DNA from: Bacteroidota bacterium
Lineage (GTDB): Bacteria > Bacteroidota > Bacteroidia > B-17B0 > B-17BO
Reading direction: 5' to 3'
Assembly (NCBI GenBank): GCA_947462425.1
Contig: CANHPI010000091.1
Coordinates: forward strand, 1-8,906
DNA length: 8,906 nucleotides
The translations under genes and the position numbers were made by a program. Under the pieces are notes generated by a model, which was given only the letters and a program-made list of their open reading frames with translations, was not told the DNA's origin and searched no databases. Positions within the stretch are counted from its first letter, which is position 1. The number at the start of each line of letters is the position of its first letter. Positions 1-5,683 of this stretch are shown piece after piece.

Positions 1-1068
1 AATGCCGATGATATTAAAGACAAAGTAAATAATTGGAAAATTCATCCGGTTGTAAAACAAATTATTACCGAATGTAAAACGATTACGGATAAATATGGTT
101 CTCCGAATAATTTAATTGAACCAAGGCAATTAACTTATTCAGATTTAGCGAAAGAGGTTAAACAAGTTTTTATTGCTTTGCATGGCAGACCAGGAGAAGA
201 TGGAGCCATACAAGAACAATTAGAAAAAGTGGGATTAACTTATAATGGTTCAGGAAAAGAAAGTTCATCTATCACAATTGATAAGTATAGAACGAACGAA
301 ATTTTAATGCAGCATGGTTTTTTGGCAGCCAAACATTGTTTAATTACAAAAGAAGATTGGACAAACGATAAGGAAAAAATTAAACAGTCCTTACAAAATG
401 AATATGTGTATCCATTCATTGCAAAGCCAGTGGATGATGGTTGTAGTAGCGCAGTTAAAAAAATTAAAAACTTTGAAGAATTTCAAGCTTTTGCTACGTT
501 AATATTTAGACCAACTGAAGAATTTGATAATAACGCTGCAGAAACTTTACATATAAAAGCAAAAGAAGAATTTCCGCAAAAACAAGTACTTCTTGTAGAA
601 GAGTTAATCAGTAAAAATAATGCTAAGCATTTTTTAGAAATTACGGGTGGTATGCTCACTCATATAAATGCAAAAGGGCAAATTGAGTACGAAGTGTTTG
701 AGGCATCAGAAGCATTAGCTGAAGGCGATATATTGAGTTTAGAAGAAAAGTTTTTAGCAGGCCAAGGACAAAATATTACTCCAGCAAGATATTCAAGAGA
801 CGAAAAAGAACGACAAATTATTTCGAATAAAGTAAAAGAAACATTAGGAGCTGCTGCAAAAGTTTTAAATATTATAGGCTATTGCAGAATTGATGCATTT
901 GTGCGGATTTTTGATTTAAATCATATTGAAGTTGTTTTTATTGAAGTAAATTCGTTGCCTGGTATGACGCCCGCAACATGTATTTATCATCAAGCAGCAA
1001 TAAATGGATACAAACCTTATAAATTCATAGATAGTATTTTAGATTTTGGTGCAAAAAAAGCACTTTAG
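1..1068 (+). CDS. D-alanine--D-alanine ligase-like ATP-grasp protein, 5'-truncated
   Basis: The frame is open from base 1 to the TAG at 1066-1068 (355 visible residues), so the true start lies left of the window; the TTG at 178 falls inside the conserved ALHGRPGEDG motif and cannot be the start. Numbering from base 1, visible ligase-family features are HGRPGEDG (61-68), YNGSGKES, the ATP-binding AKP lysine (142), VEELI (E200), RID (297-299) and the metal-binding IEVNSLPGMT (E315, N317). Family members join two D-alanines using ATP for peptidoglycan synthesis in the cytoplasm. Several points are odd. By hand alignment to E. coli DdlB, the Ser150 position is Cys148, Tyr216 is Phe251 and Ser281 is Thr326. 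There is also extra sequence before ALHG and between the RPTEEF and VEEL segments. I recall longer ATP-grasp proteins of this kind in Bacteroidota, often annotated as ligases, but the missing N-terminus prevents a test. The fold is secure; the substrate is not. Confidence 0.88.
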   Translation, partial: NADDIKDKVNNWKIHPVVKQIITECKTITDKYGSPNNLIEPRQLTYSDLAKEVKQVFIALHGRPGEDGAIQEQLEKVGLTYNGSGKESSSITIDKYRTNEILMQHGFLAAKHCLITKEDWTNDKEKIKQSLQNEYVYPFIAKPVDDGCSSAVKKIKNFEEFQAFATLIFRPTEEFDNNAAETLHIKAKEEFPQKQVLLVEELISKNNAKHFLEITGGMLTHINAKGQIEYEVFEASEALAEGDILSLEEKFLAGQGQNITPARYSRDEKERQIISNKVKETLGAAAKVLNIIGYCRIDAFVRIFDLNHIEVVFIEVNSLPGMTPATCIYHQAAINGYKPYKFIDSILDFGAKKAL

Positions 1069-1240
1069 AATAACATCTATTTTTTAGTTTTTAACAGATA
1101 ATTTACTTAACATTAAATTACTGATTATCAATATATTAAATATCTTTTAAGCAAATAAATAACAGATAATTAACATCAAATAAACATTATTTAAACAAAT
1201 ATTTATAGGTCAAATAAGTATTATTCGTCTAATAAGTTAG
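1069..1240. other. AT-rich intergenic stretch with a 12-nt direct repeat
   Basis: No gene is seen between the ligase-like gene and the promoter region of the next gene. The string TAACAGATAATT occurs at 1092-1103 and again at 1160-1171, each followed within a few bases by TAACAT (1108-1113 and 1171-1176). No convincing terminator hairpin follows the ligase-like gene; the only pairing noticed, GATAAT with ATTATC across a ~20-nt loop, is weak. Confidence 0.5.
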
Positions 1241-1276
1241 GTTATTAACAATTTAAGGGGTACTTTTGTTAATAAC
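1241..1276 (+). promoter_or_regulatory. Promoter with overlapping 11-bp inverted repeat
   Basis: TACTTTTG at 1261-1268 matches the Bacteroidota -7 consensus TAnnTTTG and would start transcription around 1274, leaving a leader of under 20 nt before the ATG at 1292. No good -33 TTG is seen. A perfect 11-bp inverted repeat surrounds and covers the box: GTTATTAACAA (1241-1251) and TTGTTAATAAC (1266-1276), with a 14-nt spacer containing AAGGGG. It could be an operator for a dimeric regulator or, if transcription starts further upstream, a leader hairpin. The repeat is read directly from the sequence; its role is inferred. Confidence 0.5.
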
Positions 1277-1291
1277 TGCAACTATTGTATC

Positions 1292-1729
1292 ATGTTTGAG
1301 ATTTTAAAAAACTTTGAAACCAAATTCGGTTCTCTTAAAAAAAAGGGACTAAGAATTGAAGGTTTATCAATGATTGACCCAAAACGAAAGAAACATGTGA
1401 TCATGATTTCGAAGCCATTTTTGTTTGACAATCGTCAATTACCAAAAACGTACGAAGGTTTAGATATTAAATCAAAAATTGAAGGTGGTTTACCAGAGGA
1501 ATTTAAAATTGAAAAAGAAGCTATAAAAAAAGATTATTTATGGGCTCCTAACAAGTTTGAAAAATACGTAGATCGTTGTTCTGAAGACATTAAAAAGCAA
1601 TTTGGAAATCCAAACATGTCTCGTACAGAAATGCTAGATGCATTGGCTTTTGGTAGTTTTGAAGATCATAAAAAGAAAACTTTAGTATTAATTCAGGAAG
1701 GAAAAATTCCTGCAATTAGTTTAAATTAA
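1292..1729 (+). CDS. Uncharacterised 145-residue cytoplasmic protein
   Basis: I do not recognise this protein. The ATG at 1292 is the first in frame after the TAG at 1238-1240. It has no signal peptide or membrane segment and is rich in lysine and glutamate. The N-terminal half contains a probable beta strand (KHVIMISKPF, about residues 34-43). The C-terminal half looks helical (FEKYVDRCSEDIKKQF, then SRTEMLDALAFGSFEDHKKKTLVLIQEGKIP). A single cysteine (about residue 96) argues against metal binding through cysteines. It has its own promoter-like box upstream and a strong terminator downstream, so it is probably a monocistronic gene. Both signals, the length and the balanced soluble composition support a real gene. 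No function is proposed. Confidence 0.8.
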   Translation: MFEILKNFETKFGSLKKKGLRIEGLSMIDPKRKKHVIMISKPFLFDNRQLPKTYEGLDIKSKIEGGLPEEFKIEKEAIKKDYLWAPNKFEKYVDRCSEDIKKQFGNPNMSRTEMLDALAFGSFEDHKKKTLVLIQEGKIPAISLN

Positions 1730-1781
1730 GATAAAGCAATTGACTAGGGAATAATTAAGGGTTAAACTTTTAAAATTGCTC

Positions 1782-1817
1782 AAAATCCTTTCGCCAGATG
1801 GCGGAGGGATTTTTTTG
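1782..1817 (+). terminator. Rho-independent terminator of the 145-residue gene
   Basis: Left arm 1784-1795 (AATCCTTTCGCC) pairs with right arm 1800-1811 (GGCGGAGGGATT) around an AGAT tetraloop, and A-T pairs can extend the stem by two. A run of T follows to 1816. The two imperfect positions are G-U pairs in the plus-strand RNA but A-C mismatches in the minus-strand RNA, so it works mainly for the plus-strand gene ending at 1729. Confidence 0.85.
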
Positions 1818-1934
1818 TTTTGATATATTTATAATAATGAATTATGAAATGATGTATAAACTCATTTGCTGCTTCTTTGCAAAAGATTGACGAAAAAGTC
1901 TGACTCACTTTTTATGAGAAATATTCAAATAAAA

Positions 1935-2900
1935 TTAAAAATAACGTTTGCCTACTAGATAGTTACTTACATAATCATGCACACCATCTTCTAAACTTGT
2001 AAAAGGTTTTTTATAACCTTGAGCAATTAATTTACTCATGTTTGCTTCTGTAAAGTATTGGTATTTGTCTCTGATATCAATAGGCGTGTCAATATATTCT
2101 ATGCGTGCTTCCTTACCTAAGGCTTTAAAAGTTGCATTAGCTAAATCTAAAAATGGACGAGCTTTACCACTTCCTAAATTGTAAATGCCGTTTTTTAATT
2201 GAGCTGTAAATGCAAAATACAGTACATCAATTAAATCTTTAACATAAACAAAATCTCTTAATTGTCCTCCGTCGGTGTAGTTTGGATTGTGTGAACGAAA
2301 TAATTTAACTTCCCCTTTTTCGTTGATTTGGTTAAAGGAATGAAAAATAACGGAAGCCATTCTTCCTTTATGAAATTCATTTGGACCATACACATTAAAA
2401 AATTTAAAACCTACCCATTTTGGTGGACTACTCTTTTGTGTAATTGCCCATTTGTCAAAATCATTTTTACTATCTCCGTATGGGTTTAATGGCTTTAATA
2501 AATTAATTTTAGTTTCATCATCATCATAACCAAATTCTCCTAAGCCATAAGTTGCAGCTGATGAGGCATATACTAAAGGAATAAAATGTTTGGTGCAGGT
2601 TGTCCAAATTGATTTTGTGTAATTTAAATTTAACTCATTAAATAATTCTACATTAAACTCGGTTGTATCTGTTCTTGCGCCTATGTGGTAAACAAAAGTT
2701 ACTTCAGCAGCATGTTCTTCAAACCATTGCAGGAATTCGGAACGCTCAATTTTTTGAACAAAACTTTTTGTATGGTAATTTTCAATTTTTTGTAGTTGAG
2801 AAAAATCATCTACTAAAATTAAATTTTCGTGACCTTCGTTATTTAATTTAGTAATTAAACAACTTCCTATAAAGCCTGCGGCACCTGTAATTACAATCAT
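1935..2900 (-). CDS. hldD: ADP-L-glycero-D-manno-heptose 6-epimerase
   Basis: HldD (RfaD) converts ADP-D-glycero-D-manno-heptose to ADP-L-glycero-D-manno-heptose, the last step in making the activated heptose for the lipopolysaccharide inner core; it acts in the cytoplasm. The 321-residue protein is close to the ~310 residues of E. coli HldD and aligns over its whole length. It shows the Rossmann dinucleotide motif GAAGFIG (6-12), acidic residues after strand 2 (D31, D32), YASSAATYG (111-119), the YxxxK pair Y141/K145, FFNVYGPNEFHKG with K178 at the position of the second E. coli catalytic residue, RDFVYVKD (215-222) and a C-terminal KPF..LEDGV segment. Compared with E. coli it has a short insertion before RDFVYV (NPNYTDGGQL). 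The ATG lies 4 nt after the stop of the upstream T9SS gene with no room for a promoter, so co-transcription is likely. No strong terminator follows it. Confidence 0.96.
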   Translation of the reverse strand: MIVITGAAGFIGSCLITKLNNEGHENLILVDDFSQLQKIENYHTKSFVQKIERSEFLQWFEEHAAEVTFVYHIGARTDTTEFNVELFNELNLNYTKSIWTTCTKHFIPLVYASSAATYGLGEFGYDDDETKINLLKPLNPYGDSKNDFDKWAITQKSSPPKWVGFKFFNVYGPNEFHKGRMASVIFHSFNQINEKGEVKLFRSHNPNYTDGGQLRDFVYVKDLIDVLYFAFTAQLKNGIYNLGSGKARPFLDLANATFKALGKEARIEYIDTPIDIRDKYQYFTEANMSKLIAQGYKKPFTSLEDGVHDYVSNYLVGKRYF

Positions 2901-2904
2901 TGTA

Positions 2905-4986
2905 TTATTTAATGATGGTTAGTTTTTTAGTGATAGTATTGTTTTTAAAAGAAATCTGAACACTGTAGTTTCCTGAATGCAATTCTCTTACATTTAATTC
3001 ATGTGTTACATTACCGGCATTAATATTTTTTGTTTCAGTATAAACAAGTTCTCCTAAAGTATTATAAACTGATATTTTTATAAATTCATCATTTTGTAAA
3101 GTATACGTTAAATTACAAACATCAGAGGTTGGATTTGGAAAAATATTTAATTGAATATCAGCTTTTTTATTTTCTTTAATGCCAACCAAAACTTCAGCAT
3201 TGTTAGTTAGTTTTACTTCAAAAGAGTTTAGAATTGAGCGGCTTTTTGTATTGATATCATATTCGCTTAATACACCAATTAAATATATATTATCTGCGTT
3301 ATATCTAAACTCACCAGTTGTTGTAGTTGGCAATGTATATGAATAAGTTTTACTATAGGTTTGTCCAATGGTAGTACTGTTTGTTGGTATAATTCCTGCC
3401 CCGCCAAATGAGCCATCAGCAATATGATTAATGACGTATTTATGTTTGTATTCATTAGCGTTTAATAAATAAGTTGTTGAATTTAAATAGCTTCCTAATT
3501 GATAGTAAGGTGATGAACCAATGTTATATAAATAGCTATGTTGGTTCCATTGATTATCTGTATAATCTGAAGCAGGGCCGTAAACGTTATTTTCCTTAAC
3601 GTATAAATTTAAACGATAATCTCCTTTAACATCACCTACAAAGGTTGTTGAAACAGTAGCGTCAAATTGATTAGAGTTTGTAAAAGTTACATTTGTAATA
3701 GTTACCGTTGCTGGAACTTTCATCGCTAAGCGTTGTGTGATGTATGCGTTCCAGTTTGTATATTCAACATCCATTTTTTCGTTAGCTGAAAAATAATGAT
3801 GATCAATTGTGGCGCTTGGAAACGTAGAAACAAAATCTGTAATGATATTGTTACCTTCTGTGGTTACCATGTTATCGTTATCATGTATTGATGCTGCAAT
3901 CACATTTGTATTAGTTGTTACAATAGAGTTTAAGTTAGTATAACTATCAGGGCACCAGCCACACCAAGCGCCTGTGTATTCTTCTACTAATACCTTTTTC
4001 GCTGGCGCTAATGATGAAATAGTGATGCCTCCTGTAATGGTGTCATTTGTATTTAATTGATCCGCGGAACCATTAATTAAGCTTGTCCAGATTTTATAAG
4101 TATTATAAATCGGTGTAATTGAAAAATAAGGCACAGTAAAATTTAGTACTCTACTTTCTAAATAATTTAAAGCAGGGGATAAAATTTTAATTTCGGAAAC
4201 GGTAACACCATTATCCATTTTGTAATTAATAGTAAGGTTAGTAATAGGTGTATAGCCATTATTTTTAAAGGTTGCTGCAATAGTATTGTTTGTATTAATA
4301 ACAGAATACTTATAAATTTCGTGAGATACGGCGCCTGCATCAAATGCAATTGCAATATTCTCTACTTTAATATCGTCCAACCATAACTGGTATTTATCAG
4401 TTGAATTGTTTTTAAATGCAATACGGATATTTTGTCCAACATAGTTAGCTAATGAAATTCCATGAGTTTGCCAGGTGCTTTGTTCAGCAGTTATGCTAAA
4501 TACTTTTGCTGTAAAATCACCAACAACAGGCAAGGAGCTCGTATTGGTTGTTATGTATACTTCGTAGCCATCTAAATTATTAACATCGGGAGCCATAGCA
4601 GCCCAAGTTAAAACACTGTTTGCTGCAATGTTATTGATTGTAGGTGTAATTAACCATGCTGCAGCTGCTGTGCCAACTGGTTTTAACCATGATGTTGATA
4701 CAGCAAATGTATCAGTGCCATTAGCGGGTAAATAGCCAAGCCATGCTTTTTGTTTTTGTCCGTTTGCTCTAAATGGGTAATTCCCAGTTAAAGTATCGGC
4801 TATTAAACTTCCATTATTTATTGTAAACATTCCTGTGGGAACATCTGCATATAAGTAGGTTTGAGAAGTGCTATTAGTTCCAGTATTTAATGTTAGAGTA
4901 TTAAAACTTTCGTAATATAAAACTTGAGAAATCGATTGATGTATACTGAACGACAAACAGAATAAAAAGAGTATTTTTTTTAACAT
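2905..4986 (-). CDS. T9SS-sorted protein with choice-of-anchor-like and Omp28-like thioredoxin domains
   Basis: This is a secreted or surface protein of 693 residues. Residues 1-20 form a Sec signal peptide (KK, hydrophobic core, SIS before Q21), and no lipobox cysteine is present. Residues about 22-210 look like a choice-of-anchor/cleaved-adhesin beta-sandwich (YYESFN near the start, AWLITPTI at 110-117, LWLDDIKVEN at 201-210). Residues about 215-325 resemble an immunoglobulin-like spacer. Residues about 329-400 form a thioredoxin-like Omp28-type segment: KKVLVEEYTGAWCGWCP, with C342 and C345 as the CxxC pair. The remaining part is beta-rich and ends in a type A T9SS sorting domain (about 614-693: IFPNPTSD, VYNTLGELVY, LHSGNYSV, KKLTIIK). 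Omp28-like proteins are outer-membrane or secreted proteins of unclear role; a redox role for the CxxC is an inference. hldD follows after 4 nt. Confidence 0.92.
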   Translation of the reverse strand: MLKKILFLFCLSFSIHQSISQVLYYESFNTLTLNTGTNSTSQTYLYADVPTGMFTINNGSLIADTLTGNYPFRANGQKQKAWLGYLPANGTDTFAVSTSWLKPVGTAAAAWLITPTINNIAANSVLTWAAMAPDVNNLDGYEVYITTNTSSLPVVGDFTAKVFSITAEQSTWQTHGISLANYVGQNIRIAFKNNSTDKYQLWLDDIKVENIAIAFDAGAVSHEIYKYSVINTNNTIAATFKNNGYTPITNLTINYKMDNGVTVSEIKILSPALNYLESRVLNFTVPYFSITPIYNTYKIWTSLINGSADQLNTNDTITGGITISSLAPAKKVLVEEYTGAWCGWCPDSYTNLNSIVTTNTNVIAASIHDNDNMVTTEGNNIITDFVSTFPSATIDHHYFSANEKMDVEYTNWNAYITQRLAMKVPATVTITNVTFTNSNQFDATVSTTFVGDVKGDYRLNLYVKENNVYGPASDYTDNQWNQHSYLYNIGSSPYYQLGSYLNSTTYLLNANEYKHKYVINHIADGSFGGAGIIPTNSTTIGQTYSKTYSYTLPTTTTGEFRYNADNIYLIGVLSEYDINTKSRSILNSFEVKLTNNAEVLVGIKENKKADIQLNIFPNPTSDVCNLTYTLQNDEFIKISVYNTLGELVYTETKNINAGNVTHELNVRELHSGNYSVQISFKNNTITKKLTIIK

Positions 4987-5000
4987 AGTATGAAATAATA

Positions 5001-5036
5001 AGAGCTTGACATTTTATGCCAAGCTCTACAAAAATA
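5001..5036 (-). promoter_or_regulatory. Promoter box plus stem-loop upstream of the 693-residue gene
   Basis: On the minus strand TATTTTTG (5036 down to 5029) matches TAnnTTTG. A TTTG at about 5065-5062 could be a -33 element, but the spacing of about 25 nt is longer than usual. Directly downstream is a stem-loop, 5027-5001: AGAGCTTGGCAT, AAA loop, ATGTCAAGCTCT. It forms 12 pairs in minus-strand RNA (one G-U), whereas the plus-strand RNA has an A-C mismatch. It ends 14 nt before the ATG at 4986. It could be a 5' mRNA stem-loop, an operator, or the terminator of the upstream DUF805 gene (followed by TTATTATTT). Confidence 0.5.
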
Positions 5037-5074
5037 GGGTTTTTAATGAAATAATTATTTACAAAACGCATATT

Positions 5075-5091
5075 TAGGATTGATAATCCTA
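5075..5091. repeat. 7-bp inverted repeat in the DUF805/T9SS intergenic region
   Basis: TAGGATT (5075-5081) and AATCCTA (5085-5091) form a perfect stem around GAT, followed on the plus strand by five T. It lies in the 213-bp gap between the DUF805 gene and the 693-residue gene, upstream of the latter's promoter box. A fully palindromic AAATAATTATTT also sits at 5049-5060. Either could be a regulator site, but short AT-rich palindromes are common by chance here. Confidence 0.35.
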
Positions 5092-5199
5092 TTTTTAGTT
5101 AAAAAGGTTGAGTATATTTAATTTCACTGCCCATTTTTATAGCAGAGTATTATTACTTGCTGCTATTTGATGTTTTATATTGTTTTCAGTCTATCTTTA

Positions 5200-5523
5200 T
5201 TAATTTGCCTTAGGATCATTACCATATTCGTTATCACCAGTTACGCCTGGGGTGCAAGCTAATATTAAATTGTAAATTGGTATTAATAAAAACCAACCAC
5301 TTTTACCTAAATCATGCATTCTTCTGACACCAACTGCAATACTTGGAATTAAAACTGCTAACGAGTAAATGTTTGATAAAATTGTAGTATTCATTAATCC
5401 TCCCACAATTCCTAAAAGAATTGAAGCAATTAAGTTAAACAAAAAAAAGTACCAATATTCACTTCTTCTTGCTCGTCCGCTAAATTTCGCATAGTTCTGT
5501 AAAACTTTGAAATAATAATTCAT
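5200..5523 (-). CDS. DUF805 family inner-membrane protein
   Basis: The 107-residue protein matches the DUF805 (YhaH-like) family in length and motifs: FSGRARRSEYW (14-24) just before the first membrane segment, RRMHDLGKSGW (67-77) between the second and third, and the C-terminal signature TPGVTGDNEYGNDP (91-104). Three hydrophobic segments are seen at about 24-44, 48-66 and 76-92. The family is a bacterial inner-membrane family whose molecular role is not established. The ATG at 5523 is preceded by an A-rich leader typical of this phylum rather than a Shine-Dalgarno site. The terminator at 5628-5665 separates it from the genes further upstream, so it should have its own promoter, although no TAnnTTTG match is evident. 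A short AGTGG/CCACT inverted repeat lies at 5586-5605 in its upstream region. Confidence 0.93.
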   Translation of the reverse strand: MNYYFKVLQNYAKFSGRARRSEYWYFFLFNLIASILLGIVGGLMNTTILSNIYSLAVLIPSIAVGVRRMHDLGKSGWFLLIPIYNLILACTPGVTGDNEYGNDPKAN

Positions 5524-5627
5524 TTTATTTATGTTTTTATTTTTTTCCTACTTATTTGGCTTTTCGGTTTAGCCCTGTTTATTTTAGTGGGTTCTAGTCT
5601 CCACTTTTTTTAGATAAACTTTATTAA

Positions 5628-5665
5628 AACAAAAGGCTTAGTTTAAATACACCAAGCCTTTTGTT
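5628..5665 (-). terminator. Rho-independent terminator after the two-gene T9SS unit
   Basis: A perfect 12-bp stem is formed by AACAAAAGGCTT (5628-5639) and AAGCCTTTTGTT (5654-5665) with a 14-nt loop. On the minus strand the stem starts 18 nt after the stop codon of the 604-residue gene and is followed by a short T-rich stretch (TTTTAAT when the end of the arm is included). The AT-rich flank on the plus-strand side could make it bidirectional, but no plus-strand gene ends here. Confidence 0.8.
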
Positions 5666-5683
5666 AAATTTTAATTTTATAAA

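Noticed and set aside
178..1068. The TTG at 178 as start of a complete 296-residue ligase
   Set aside because: The frame is open upstream to base 1, and the TTG codes for the leucine of the conserved ALHGRPGEDG motif, so the gene is truncated by the window edge.
1890..1920. Small hairpin after hldD (CTCAT/GTGAG in minus-strand RNA)
   Set aside because: Five pairs including a G-U, with no immediate T run, are too weak to call a terminator.
2663..2851. 62-codon plus-strand open frame
   Set aside because: It lies wholly inside hldD on the other strand and has no recognisable protein features.
4167..4355. 62-codon minus-strand open frame
   Set aside because: It is another frame of the 693-residue T9SS gene, with a leucine-rich composition that arises from that gene's AT-rich codons.
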